Shown here: one piece after another, positions 8,603 through 17,323 of the stretch
How positions within the stretch are numbered: position 1 is the stretch's first letter
How the letters are laid out: each line of letters begins with the position of its first letter
Assembly: GCA_964461835.1 (NCBI GenBank)
Contig: CAYWVO010000001.1
Location: forward strand, 62,001-126,000
Direction: 5' to 3'
Source of the DNA: CAYWVO01 sp964461835
Lineage (GTDB): Bacteria > Zixibacteria > MSB-5A5 > WJJR01 > JAJRUJ01
Length of the DNA stretch: 64,000 nucleotides
Notes under the pieces: model-generated
Database searches by the model: none
Told to the model about the DNA's origin: nothing
What the model saw: only the letters and a program-made list of their open reading frames with translations
Position numbers and translations under genes: made by a program

Positions 8603-8632
8603 GTCGCCTGCGGCGACTCAGGGGTTTCGACC
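8558..8632. repeat. Nested palindromes upstream of the membrane cluster
   Basis: Three inverted repeats are stacked here: CCCCC/GGGGG at 8558-8572; GTCGCC/GGCGAC at 8603-8616; and an outer GGTGTCGAAACC (8589-8600) facing GGTTTCGACC (8623-8632). The last two are nested. They resemble a REP-like intergenic palindrome and overlap the annotated ATG of the downstream gene. No second copy was noticed in this window, so it is not proven to be a dispersed repeat. Confidence 0.5.
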
Positions 8633-8679
8633 TACCATTAATCCCCTGTTTTTGCCTTGCTCAACACCCGCCATAGTTC

Positions 8680-8708
8680 GTGATACAAACCCGGGCCGGG
8701 CGGGTCAA
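8680..8708 (-). promoter_or_regulatory. Candidate promoter for the four-gene membrane cluster
   Basis: On the minus strand TTGACC (8703-8708) is followed after 17 bases by TATCAC (8680-8685). The -35 is good and the -10 weak. It sits between the lpxH stop and the palindrome cluster, the expected place for a promoter driving 8602-5649. The spacer is a GC-rich inverted repeat, which may instead be a weak terminator of the lipid A operon. Confidence 0.3.
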
Positions 8709-8714
8709 TAGAAA

Positions 8715-9452
8715 TCAGGATTCGTGTTCCCAGGTTTCGAGCGAGAACGTATCTCCGCGTCGGCAGACATAGCTGAAGTGCTTAAACCAGTCACCAGTGT
8801 TGATATACCACCCGTCTCCCTGTTGCTCAAGAATCGGGGTGTGCAGATGTCCCATGAGAACCGCGTGGTAACCCTCATCAATTTTCCGTTTGGCCCAGGC
8901 GCGGTATTCACTTTCAAATTTTGCCGTTCGACCGGAGGTCAGTGAACGGCTCGAGTGGCTGCTATGGGCGGCGAGGACGAAGGCCCAGTCGACCGGCAGA
9001 TGCCGGTACAACCAGATTCCGGGACGCAGGCGCAAAAATCGTTTCAAGAGCCGGTATCCCCGGTCACTAGCTGCCTTGCCGTCCCCATGGGTGAGGAGGA
9101 GGCGCTTTCCGGCACGTTCGAGTTGCACATCGTGGCGATGGATGATCGCGCCCAGTTCGACCTCAAAAAAGTCACGTACCCAGTAATCATGATTGCCGAG
9201 CAGCAGGTGGAATTCACCGCCCTCGTCGACAAACCTGCGAATGGCCGATAACACCTGGAACGATACTCGGGGAACGACATATTTGTACTCCAGCCAGAAA
9301 TCAAACAGATCACCCAAAAACCACACGACACGTCCCTGGTGGTCGGGATGTGCCAAGAACGAAGCAAAGCGAGCGGCTTTTTGGCGTTCGGTTTCCGGGT
9401 CAGCCGCGCCAAAGTGGGCATCGGAGAGAAAGTATTCTCGATCTTCGGTGAT
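8715..9452 (-). CDS. lpxH: UDP-2,3-diacylglucosamine diphosphatase (LpxH-type metallophosphoesterase)
   Basis: A calcineurin-like phosphoesterase that cleaves UDP-2,3-diacylglucosamine to lipid X. From the TTG at 9356 the frame gives 213 residues with GDLFDFW, LLLGNHDYW, LLTHGDG and MGHLHTP. The first metal motif, read as YFLSDAHFG, is encoded upstream at about 9408-9434 in the same open frame, which stays open to a TGA at 9477-9479. A functional enzyme needs that Asp and His, so the coding region must extend to at least 9435. No ATG, GTG or TTG exists there; an ATC at 9450-9452 or an ATA at 9462-9464 are the only near-cognate options. A run of seven C (9455-9461) may hide a one-base indel. 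It is last in the lipid A operon. Confidence 0.8.
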   Translation of the reverse strand: MTEDREYFLSDAHFGAADPETERQKAARFASFLAHPDHQGRVVWFLGDLFDFWLEYKYVVPRVSFQVLSAIRRFVDEGGEFHLLLGNHDYWVRDFFEVELGAIIHRHDVQLERAGKRLLLTHGDGKAASDRGYRLLKRFLRLRPGIWLYRHLPVDWAFVLAAHSSHSSRSLTSGRTAKFESEYRAWAKRKIDEGYHAVLMGHLHTPILEQQGDGWYINTGDWFKHFSYVCRRGDTFSLETWEHES

Positions 9453-9516
9453 GTCCCCCCCTATCTCCGATGTTGCTCACCAGATTGGTGCATAGCTGAT
9501 ACGTACGAGAATTTTT

Positions 9517-11067
9517 TTATTCCCACTCGATCGTCGCGGGCGGCTTGGATGAGATATCATACGCTACGCGATTGATGCCGGCCGTGGAATTGATAATGCG
9601 ATTGGCGGCGCGTTTGAGCACCGCATAGGGTAATTCGCCAACATCCGCAGTCATGCCGTCCACGGAGGTCACCGCCCGCAGGCAGACTGCCCGTTCATAG
9701 GTGCGCGCATCCCCCATCACGCCGACTGTCCGACCCGGCAGAAGCACGGCAAAGGCTTGCCAAATCTTGTCATACCAGCCGGAGGTACGCAATTCATCGA
9801 TGAAAATCTTATCCGCTTTGCGCAATAATTCCAGTTTCTCCGCAGTAACTTCGCCAAGAATACGGACCGCAAGTCCCGGACCAGGGAATGGGTGCCGTCC
9901 GATCAAGTAATCCGGCAAACCCAGCGCGCGCCCAACTTTGCGGACCTCGTCTTTGAAGAGCCAGCGCAGCGGTTCGACCAGCTTGAGATTCATGATCTCC
10001 GGCAGCCCACCGACGTTATGGTGTGACTTGATGGTCGCGGACGGGCCGCGCACGGATGTGCTTTCAATCACGTCGGGATACAGTGTTCCCTGCGCCAAAA
10101 ATTCAATTTGGCCGAGTGTTTTCGCTTCCCGCTCGAAAATTTCGATAAAGAGCCGACCGATAATTTTTCTTTTTTCTTCCGGGTCAACGACGCCGCCCAG
10201 CGCTGAGAGGAATTGATCGGTGGCCTCAATTGGATTTACGTGCACCTCGACCGAGGCCAGTGCTTTGACGACTTCTTCTGCTTCGTCAGCCCGCAAGAGA
10301 CCATTATCGACAAAAACCGGATGCGCCTGCTCACCAATTGCTTTTGCCAACAAGACCGCGCAGACTGATGAATCGACCCCGCCGGAGACCGCCAGGACGA
10401 CCTGCTTGTCTCCAACCGTCTGCCGGATTTCGGTGATTGTCTCCTCAATGAAATCGCCGATGCTCCAATCGCCTCGACAACCACAGATTTCGAACAGGAA
10501 ATTTTTCAGGATTTGTTGACCGTACTCGGTGTGGCGGACTTCCGGGTGAAATTGCACGCCAACAAAATTCCCGTCGCGGTCGGCGATGGCTGCCGCCGGG
10601 ATATCGGCTGTCTGTGCGAGGACGATGAAAGAGTCCGGCCAGTGGGCCAGCGAATCACCGTGACTCATCCACACATCACTCTGCTCAGGGATTTCGGCAA
10701 ATAACGAATGTACCGATTGATCGATGACCGTGATACGGGCGTGGCCATACTCGCGCTGCTCGGAGCGCCGGAGTTGCGCGCCGCGGGCCTTGCCGTAGAG
10801 TTGCAGCCCGTAACAAATACCGAGTTTCGGCAATTCCGAGAAGAGAATTCGCTGATCACATTGTGGTGCTCCGGGATCGTCAACGGAGGCAGGGCCCCCG
10901 GAGAACACCAATCCGCGCACTTTCGACCAATCCATTTCTTCATAGGAGATTGTGCCGGGAATGACACGGGAGAAAACACCCAATTCACGGATTCGCCGCG
11001 CGATAAGCTGCGTATACTGCGAGCCAAAATCCAGTATGCAGATTTCCTCATGAGCAACCGGGGTCAT
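9517..11067 (-). CDS. guaA: GMP synthase (glutamine-hydrolysing)
   Basis: A 516-residue two-domain enzyme making GMP from XMP, glutamine and ATP. The N-terminal class I glutaminase has the nucleophile Cys85 in GICYGLQ and a His-Glu pair in FHPEVRHTEYG. The ATP pyrophosphatase domain has the P-loop VSGGVDSSV near residue 230, and the C-terminal dimerisation domain ends in the invariant YDISSKPPATIEWE. Length matches the family (510-525). The ATG overlaps the nadB stop by four bases, so this housekeeping gene is embedded in the lipid A operon. Confidence 0.97.
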   Translation of the reverse strand: MTPVAHEEICILDFGSQYTQLIARRIRELGVFSRVIPGTISYEEMDWSKVRGLVFSGGPASVDDPGAPQCDQRILFSELPKLGICYGLQLYGKARGAQLRRSEQREYGHARITVIDQSVHSLFAEIPEQSDVWMSHGDSLAHWPDSFIVLAQTADIPAAAIADRDGNFVGVQFHPEVRHTEYGQQILKNFLFEICGCRGDWSIGDFIEETITEIRQTVGDKQVVLAVSGGVDSSVCAVLLAKAIGEQAHPVFVDNGLLRADEAEEVVKALASVEVHVNPIEATDQFLSALGGVVDPEEKRKIIGRLFIEIFEREAKTLGQIEFLAQGTLYPDVIESTSVRGPSATIKSHHNVGGLPEIMNLKLVEPLRWLFKDEVRKVGRALGLPDYLIGRHPFPGPGLAVRILGEVTAEKLELLRKADKIFIDELRTSGWYDKIWQAFAVLLPGRTVGVMGDARTYERAVCLRAVTSVDGMTADVGELPYAVLKRAANRIINSTAGINRVAYDISSKPPATIEWE

Positions 11068-12665
11068 TTTCTCCTCGAAGCGATAAAGGTATCCTTCTTC
11101 CAGTGTTTGTCATCCCGGCGTGGTTTCTCGCGCAAGAAATGCAATCCCCGTGATTCTCGCCGCCGGGAGGCGCTGGTAGCAATCAATTCTCCGACCTGAG
11201 CGAGGTTGCGCAGATCGATGAGCCGCTCGTCAACACGCCGGGTACGGAAATGCTCATTGGCCCAGCGACGAATCTCCGCCAAATCCTCGCGTGCTTCCTT
11301 CAGCTTTGGCAACTCGCGCACGATACCTACATCTTCTTCCATAATCGAACGCAGTTTGTGCAAGTGAGCATCGATGCGCGTACTTTGAATTGTTCCGTTG
11401 CCCCCGCCGGGAGCACGCAGACGCATTTTTGGATTGCGTCGTTTTAAGGATTTCAATCCGCGCGTTGCCTCACGAGCGGCAATCTCGGCGAAGCAAATTG
11501 CCTCCAGCAAGGAATTAGAGGCCAGCCGATTCGCGCCATGCATCCCGGTGAAGGCGACTTCCCCCGCAGTGAACAAGCCGCGGATATCCGTGCGTCCACG
11601 CGCATCCGTCACGACACCACCACACATATAATGCGCCGCCGGTACAACCGGTATTGGCTCTTTGGTGATATCAAGGCCCAAATCACGACAATGACGGGTG
11701 ATATTGGGAAAATGCTTGCGAATATAATTGGCCTTGAGATGTGTGATATCCAGGAAGGCATGGTCACTTTTGGCTTCCTGCATTTCTGCGTATATCGCCC
11801 GGGCAACGATGTCTCGCGGCGCCAGATCCGCCTGCGGATGATAGCGTTTCATGAACGCCTCTCCTGCGGCATTGCGCAGAATTCCGCCGCGACCGCGAAC
11901 GGCCTCGGAAATCAGAAACCTCCCAGCGCCGGGGAGCGCCAAGGCCGTCGGATGGAATTGGACGAACTCCAAGTTACCGACACGGCAGCCAGCCCGGTAG
12001 GCCATCCCAATGCCATCGCCCTTCGCAATCTGCGGATTGGTAGTATGGGGGTAGACCTGTCCTGCGCCACCGGTTGCCAGTAAAATGACCGGTGAGAACA
12101 AAGGGATGATTTCCTGACGCAGGTCATCCCAGACCCAGACACCACGAATTAATCGATGCCCGTCTTCGTCGCGGGCGGTGATCAAGTCAATCGCCCGAAA
12201 GTTTTCGTACAGGGAGACATTGGCGTGCGATCGGACAACGGCCAGGAGCGCCCGCTCGATTTCGCGGCCGGTTAAGTCTTCCGCATGGACAATACGCCGC
12301 TCCGAATGTCCGCCTTCACGACCCAAATCCAAATCCGACAGCTTACGGCCTTTCCGGCGGTAGGTGAATTCGACGCCGATGCGCATCAATTGATTGATGA
12401 TCTCCGGGGCCATGCTGATAACTTTGCGGACAATGACCCGGTGGCAGAGACCGTCCCCTGCTTTCAATGTGTCTTCGACATGTTTATCAATTGAATCATA
12501 GCGAGAGATTGGGGAGGCAATACCGCCTTGTGCCAGGTTGGTTGCCGATTCGGCTTTGTCTTTCTTGGTGATAATGATCACCCGACCCGCACCGGCCACG
12601 CGATGGGCAAACCACAGCCCGGCGATACCAGAGCCAATCACCAAAAAATCAATCGCCTGCCGCAT
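11064..12665 (-). CDS. nadB: L-aspartate oxidase
   Basis: A 533-residue FAD protein of the succinate dehydrogenase/fumarate reductase flavoprotein superfamily. It converts aspartate to iminoaspartate in de novo NAD synthesis. Seen: IGSGIAGLWFAHR (9-21), LAQGGIA, a substrate loop with HSERRIVHAEDLTG, and LFTAGEVAFTGMHGANRLASNSLLEAI, the last containing the NadB-typical GMHGANRLASNSLLE. The C-terminal helical domain is present. nadA and nadC are not in this window. It starts one base after lpxK and overlaps guaA, so it is cotranscribed with the lipid A genes. NadB is favoured over succinate dehydrogenase because of the motif and absence of partner subunits. Confidence 0.95.
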   Translation of the reverse strand: MRQAIDFLVIGSGIAGLWFAHRVAGAGRVIIITKKDKAESATNLAQGGIASPISRYDSIDKHVEDTLKAGDGLCHRVIVRKVISMAPEIINQLMRIGVEFTYRRKGRKLSDLDLGREGGHSERRIVHAEDLTGREIERALLAVVRSHANVSLYENFRAIDLITARDEDGHRLIRGVWVWDDLRQEIIPLFSPVILLATGGAGQVYPHTTNPQIAKGDGIGMAYRAGCRVGNLEFVQFHPTALALPGAGRFLISEAVRGRGGILRNAAGEAFMKRYHPQADLAPRDIVARAIYAEMQEAKSDHAFLDITHLKANYIRKHFPNITRHCRDLGLDITKEPIPVVPAAHYMCGGVVTDARGRTDIRGLFTAGEVAFTGMHGANRLASNSLLEAICFAEIAAREATRGLKSLKRRNPKMRLRAPGGGNGTIQSTRIDAHLHKLRSIMEEDVGIVRELPKLKEAREDLAEIRRWANEHFRTRRVDERLIDLRNLAQVGELIATSASRRRESRGLHFLREKPRRDDKHWKKDTFIASRRK

Positions 12666-12666
12666 G

Positions 12667-13770
12667 TTACCGAACCCCTACCACAATTTCCCGGAATTCA
12701 TCCTCGCGATGTACCGGCGTCAAATGCACATTCGGGTACAGTATACGGATATCGCCGGAGGAAAGGCGAGCCAATTTCACTGCGTCCTTTTCCGTTGTGA
12801 CTAACGACACATACCCCTCTGTCTTCGCCTGTTGGACAATCGCATCAATATCCTGCTGCCGGTAATTGTAATGATCCGGGAAACTCCGCAATAACGTCAC
12901 CTGGGCTTGGAATTCCCGCAACCAGTGAACAAACTGGCGAGGACGGGCAATGCCGCAGAAAACCCCGACCGGGTCGGCAGGGTTCAGGTCAGTCACCGGT
13001 TCCTCCGGGGCGTGTACATCGCGCCAGTCTATTAGTTCGTAATGAAACGGAATGATCGGGCCAGCAAAGCCGAATTCTCGAACCGACTCTTCGTGATCTG
13101 CCGGTAACTGTTCACGCGGTCCCAGAACAACAATCACGCAATCGGCGCGGCGCATGGCGTAGGGTGGTTCACGCCACCGCCCGAGGGGAAATAAGTCACG
13201 TGACCCGGTAAAATCTTCCGGCCTGAGGCAGAGGAAGGAACAATCAAATTTCAGTTTACTATACTGGAACGCATCATCCGCGATAAAGATATCCACGGCA
13301 TGATCCCGTTCGTAGTCAGCGGCGGCACCGGCGCGATTCCGGTCAACCAAAATTGCGGCCTCTGGGTGGCGACGGGCCAGGAGTAGTGGTTCATCGCCGA
13401 TGAACTCAGCACGAAATGCGGGGTGTTGACCGGGTTCGATGATTTCACGATTGCTTCCCACGCGTCCGTAGCCGCGGCTCAAGATCGCCACTGATTTATT
13501 TTCCTGCTCCAGAATGGAGGCGATCGTATCAACCAGCGCGGTTTTGCCGCTGCCGCCAACCGTAAGATTCCCCACCGCTATGGCAGGCGCCAACAGCCGG
13601 TACGGTGGTGAAGCGATCGTTGCATCGGCAATTTTCTTAGCCGTCAGTCCCACCCGGTAGCCGGCGGCACAGAGGTGCACCAGCAGTTCGAAGGTATTTC
13701 GGCCGGAAAATTCCTTCCCCTCCTGGTAATCCTGATATGTACCAGCCAGTTGTTCAAATATTCGGCGCAT
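12667..13770 (-). CDS. lpxK: Tetraacyldisaccharide 4'-kinase
   Basis: A 367-residue lipid A biosynthesis kinase that phosphorylates the 4' position of disaccharide-1-phosphate to form lipid IVA at the inner-membrane face. The Walker A motif VGNLTVGGSGKTALV (66-80) and the LpxK segments VAILSRGYGR, GDEPLLLARR and VDIFIADDAFQY are present. A membrane-associated N-terminal region precedes them, somewhat longer than in E. coli (328 residues in total). It overlaps the waaA gene by 17 bases and is one base from nadB. Confidence 0.93.
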   Translation of the reverse strand: MRRIFEQLAGTYQDYQEGKEFSGRNTFELLVHLCAAGYRVGLTAKKIADATIASPPYRLLAPAIAVGNLTVGGSGKTALVDTIASILEQENKSVAILSRGYGRVGSNREIIEPGQHPAFRAEFIGDEPLLLARRHPEAAILVDRNRAGAAADYERDHAVDIFIADDAFQYSKLKFDCSFLCLRPEDFTGSRDLFPLGRWREPPYAMRRADCVIVVLGPREQLPADHEESVREFGFAGPIIPFHYELIDWRDVHAPEEPVTDLNPADPVGVFCGIARPRQFVHWLREFQAQVTLLRSFPDHYNYRQQDIDAIVQQAKTEGYVSLVTTEKDAVKLARLSSGDIRILYPNVHLTPVHREDEFREIVVGVR

Positions 13771-15115
13771 AAGTTTTTTTCTCCAAGGAAAACTGTTCCC
13801 ATCGGGATATGATATCTGTTGCCAGGCGATTCAGCAATTTCCGTTTTTGGGCGAAAAAGTCTTGGCGGCGGTCGAGCCAATCATCTCGTTGAGGTGCGGT
13901 TGTCAGACATGAGATCACCCGGTGGGCGATATCATGCGCATCAGATACTTCCCAGCCGAGTTCGGCGGTCAACAGCGATTGCGCCGCCTCTGCCTGGGTA
14001 AACATGTGCGGACCGAAAAGCACCGGCGTGCCTATGGCTACCGGTTCCACCGGATTATGTCCTCCGAGCGGCACCAGACTCCCGCCGACAAAAGCAATCG
14101 ACGCCAGACGATACAAATCAGACAGGCGACCCATTTGATCGATGAGCAATATTTGCGATTGGGTGTACGATTCGATTCCCAACGGGTCAACCTGGGTCAG
14201 CCTGCTCCACGTGAATTCCTGCTGTCGCAGCAGGTCAGCGACTTTTTCAAAGCGATTGGGGTGACGGGGAGCGATCCAGAGGCGGGTTTCCGGGAATTTT
14301 TTCAATATCTGATCGTACGCATCCAGAATGACCTCTTCTTCACCCGGCCGGGTGCTGCCCGCAACGAATACCGGCGGCGAGATCTCCCGCATTTCCAACG
14401 AGGTGGAAAGATTTGGCACGACTACTAATTTCAGGGAGCCGGTAATTTCCATCCGTTCGGGATCGACACCCAGCCGGGCGATACGGTCGGCGTCCTCCGC
14501 CGAACGAATATACCAGTGAGTCACTTGCCGCAGCAATGGTTTGAGAAACGAGCGGGCCAGATGATACCGGCGTGCGGATTGTGCCGATACCTTGGCATTT
14601 ATAACGAACACGGGAATTTGCCGCTGATGACAGGCATGCAGGATGTTCGGCCACCATTCAGTTTCGACGAGGATCAAGGCCGTGGGTTGCAGATGATCCA
14701 GAAACGCGTGAACACACCATGGCGCGTCCACGGGCAGGCGGGCCGGGAGGTCGTTGCCGTTGAGTTGTCCTGCGACGGAGGTGTACCCTGTCTCGGTGGA
14801 GGCAGTAATTGCCACCCGGGCTGACGGACAGGCCGCGCGAAGTGCCTCCCCCATCGCGACTGCCAAGCGCGATTCCCCCATCGAAGATGCATGCAGCCAG
14901 AAAGTCTGCATGGAAGGCACTGCGGGATGCAGACCAAGCCGTTCGGCAAATGCGCGTGCCGGAGCCGCCCCGCGTAAACTCTGTACCGCGTAATATGAAG
15001 GCAACGCCACTGAAATCAGGCCGGAGTACGCCCACCGGGCGAGCTTTCCAGCCAGGGAAAGTGACTCGCGCTCAGCGCGATCAGGTAAACTCAACGATTG
15101 TGTTTTTCCAGCCAT
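13754..15115 (-). CDS. waaA: 3-deoxy-D-manno-octulosonic acid (Kdo) transferase
   Basis: A 453-residue GT-B glycosyltransferase that adds Kdo to lipid IVA. The N-terminal region carries a membrane anchor (SGLISVALPSYYAVQSL) and the acceptor motif FWLHASSMGESRLAV with the catalytic Glu. Further landmarks are VETEWWPNIL, VINAKVS, FVAGSTRPGEEEVIL, IAPRHPNRFEKV and GGHNPVEPVAIGTPVLFGPH. Length is slightly above the E. coli enzyme (425). The ATG lies 25 bases inside the lpxB gene; a downstream start is possible but would shorten the leader before the anchor. One transferase is seen, so the number of Kdo units is unknown. Confidence 0.93.
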   Translation of the reverse strand: MAGKTQSLSLPDRAERESLSLAGKLARWAYSGLISVALPSYYAVQSLRGAAPARAFAERLGLHPAVPSMQTFWLHASSMGESRLAVAMGEALRAACPSARVAITASTETGYTSVAGQLNGNDLPARLPVDAPWCVHAFLDHLQPTALILVETEWWPNILHACHQRQIPVFVINAKVSAQSARRYHLARSFLKPLLRQVTHWYIRSAEDADRIARLGVDPERMEITGSLKLVVVPNLSTSLEMREISPPVFVAGSTRPGEEEVILDAYDQILKKFPETRLWIAPRHPNRFEKVADLLRQQEFTWSRLTQVDPLGIESYTQSQILLIDQMGRLSDLYRLASIAFVGGSLVPLGGHNPVEPVAIGTPVLFGPHMFTQAEAAQSLLTAELGWEVSDAHDIAHRVISCLTTAPQRDDWLDRRQDFFAQKRKLLNRLATDIISRWEQFSLEKKTYAPNI

Positions 15116-16266
15116 TGAACAAAAATCTCTGCAGCCTGAGCGGCGCCACCGGCGGGTCCGAGCTTTTCGCGGACGTCGCGTAAATCGTCAACAATCTGTT
15201 GGTAATATGATTGATCCTGTAACAGACGTTTGGCTACCGGGACGATGAGTTCCGGCGTGGCCTCCTGCTGAATGAATTCCGGTACAATGGTCCGCTGCGC
15301 GATTAAATTGACCATGGCGAGGTGCGGTGTTTTTACCAGCCTTCGCGCCAAATGATAATTTACAATCCCGGTCTTATACATGACAACAAACGGCGTGCCC
15401 AGGATGGCGCATTCAACCGTCGATGTTCCTGATTTCGTAATGGCGATATCCGCTGCGGCAATTGCTGAATAGGTATCCGAGGTAACCAGCACATCACGGA
15501 TCGACGACGTCGCGATCACCGTCTGGATTAACTCGCGACCGATCTCCGGCGCTCGGCAAATGACGGGCAAAATGGAACTGTCGTGGGCGGCCACCTCTGC
15601 CGCCACCTCCAGCATCACTGGTAGATGCCGCTTGATTTCCGCCGGCCTCGATCCCGGCAGCATAGCGAACAGCTTTTTTTCAATGGGGACCGACAATGAC
15701 GCACAAAAGGCAGTGCGATCATGTTCGGGCTTGACAATATCCAACAGTGGGTGGCCGACCCGTTTGACAGAGACGCCGTGTGATTGAAAATACTCCTCTT
15801 CAAATGGAAAGACAGGGACCAAGAGATCGACACACTCCCGCAGCTTTTGTACTCGACTTTCCCACCAGGCCCAAATCTGGGGAGCAATATAATAGAACAC
15901 CGAAAAGCCGAGCTTTTTCGCCTCCCAGGCAAATCGTAAATTAAATCCGGGGTAATCGATGAGAAGCACCGCGTCGGGACGACGCTGTGTAAGGAGTTTT
16001 TTCATCTGGGTAAAGATTCGACGAAAATAGAAGAATTTCTGCACCACGCCAGCAAACCCAATGACTGCCAGATCTTCGATACCGACGATTTTCTCCAAGC
16101 CGGCAGCCTGCATTTTATCACCACCGATCCCAAACGCCGACCAGGACGGCCGCAGAGCACACAATTGCTTCAGCAGAAGTGATCCGTGCAGATCACCGGA
16201 CGCCTCCCCGGCGATGATGAAAAGTGATTTCTTCTCACTTGGTTGAGTCATAACGTGCGGATGCAC
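15091..16266 (-). CDS. lpxB: Lipid-A-disaccharide synthase
   Basis: A 391-residue GT19 glycosyltransferase joining UDP-2,3-diacylglucosamine and lipid X into the lipid A disaccharide. It has the family signature IIAGEASGDLHGSLL (17-31), the GFAGVVQKFFYFR and VLLIDYPGFNLRFA segments, YYIAPQIWAWWESR, and the nucleotide-binding LPGSRPAEIKRHLPVML and KSGTSTVECAILGTPFVVMYK motifs. Length is normal. It lies 13 bases after the Gfo/Idh gene and overlaps waaA by 25 bases. Confidence 0.96.
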   Translation of the reverse strand: MHPHVMTQPSEKKSLFIIAGEASGDLHGSLLLKQLCALRPSWSAFGIGGDKMQAAGLEKIVGIEDLAVIGFAGVVQKFFYFRRIFTQMKKLLTQRRPDAVLLIDYPGFNLRFAWEAKKLGFSVFYYIAPQIWAWWESRVQKLRECVDLLVPVFPFEEEYFQSHGVSVKRVGHPLLDIVKPEHDRTAFCASLSVPIEKKLFAMLPGSRPAEIKRHLPVMLEVAAEVAAHDSSILPVICRAPEIGRELIQTVIATSSIRDVLVTSDTYSAIAAADIAITKSGTSTVECAILGTPFVVMYKTGIVNYHLARRLVKTPHLAMVNLIAQRTIVPEFIQQEATPELIVPVAKRLLQDQSYYQQIVDDLRDVREKLGPAGGAAQAAEIFVQWLEKHNR

Positions 16267-16279
16267 CGTCTACTAACTC

Positions 16280-17302
16280 TCAGCCACTTTCACCGACCGC
16301 AGATGACAGGGGAGCCTGCTGCCGATGTTTGCGGGCCGCCTCGACGATATCGAGGGCGAGGGACAAGGCCCGTGTTGCCTCGGACAACCCGACCCGAGGC
16401 CGCGAATGCGTTTGTATGGCAGCAACAAAATCTTCCAGTTCGGCGGTGAGCATCTCCCCGGATTTTACTTTCACGCCCAATCGCGCAATACGTTTATTGC
16501 CGGTGTCGACAACCGGGGTAAATCGATCCGGTATTGTGTCGTCTTTACTCCGTCTCCGGAACAGGCGATACAGTTCGGCGGTCTTTTCCCGCAGGTTCAA
16601 AGACGCGTAACGGTCGTTAGTGAATACGCGAAGTTTCCGCAGCGGCTGGGCGGTGATGCGGGAAGCCGTCAGGTTGGCGACACAGCCGTTCTCAAACTGC
16701 AGCCGGCAATTGGCGATATCATCGGTGTCCGAGACCACCGGTACCGCGGCCGCACGGATTTCACTGACCGGTGAGTTCACCATCGCCAACACGAGATCAA
16801 GATCGTGAATCATTAAATCGAGGATGACGTCCGTCTCCAGGCCCCGGGGCGAAAAGCGGTTTAACCGATGTGCCTCAATGAATCGTGGCTCCCCCAATTC
16901 ATCTACCACACCCTCGAACGCCGGATTGAAACGTTCAATATGCCCTACTCCGACGATACATTTTTTCTCACTGGCGCGCTGAGCCAGTGTTTCGGCCTCG
17001 GAGACACTGGCGGTGACGGGTTTTTCGATAAATACGTGCCGCCCCCGGCCCATCGCTTTCATCGCGATGGTACAATGGGTGTCTGTCGGTGTGGCGATCG
17101 AGACAGCAGTGCACTTATGCAAGAGTTCATCCAGGTCACGGCAAATCGGCAGCGAATATCGGGAGGCGATATTGCGGTTTTTCTCGTCATCGACATCATA
17201 GATTGCGGTCAAATCGCAGGACGTAAGTTCATTGAACACCCGCGCATGGATCGATCCCAGCGCACCCACGCCGACTACCCCGATTTTAATGCGTTCGGCC
17301 AT
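16280..17302 (-). CDS. Gfo/Idh/MocA family NAD(P)-dependent oxidoreductase
   Basis: A 340-residue dehydrogenase with an N-terminal Rossmann motif (GVVGVGALGSIHARVF, 8-23), the family EKP motif at 93-95 and a HIERFNPAF segment. It sits between lpxA and lpxB. In Leptospira and Acidithiobacillus a similarly placed Gfo/Idh enzyme, GnnA, oxidises UDP-GlcNAc for the aminotransferase GnnB, giving amide-linked lipid A. No GnnB-like aminotransferase is in this operon, so a GnnA role is only a hypothesis. The class is secure; the substrate, presumably a sugar nucleotide, is inferred from context. Confidence 0.85.
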   Translation of the reverse strand: MAERIKIGVVGVGALGSIHARVFNELTSCDLTAIYDVDDEKNRNIASRYSLPICRDLDELLHKCTAVSIATPTDTHCTIAMKAMGRGRHVFIEKPVTASVSEAETLAQRASEKKCIVGVGHIERFNPAFEGVVDELGEPRFIEAHRLNRFSPRGLETDVILDLMIHDLDLVLAMVNSPVSEIRAAAVPVVSDTDDIANCRLQFENGCVANLTASRITAQPLRKLRVFTNDRYASLNLREKTAELYRLFRRRSKDDTIPDRFTPVVDTGNKRIARLGVKVKSGEMLTAELEDFVAAIQTHSRPRVGLSEATRALSLALDIVEAARKHRQQAPLSSAVGESG

Positions 17303-17323
17303 CGCGTTCTCTCCTACGTTCGG

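Noticed and set aside
13754..15115. Second Kdo transferase domain or fusion in waaA
   Set aside because: Length and motifs fit a single GT-B enzyme of normal size.
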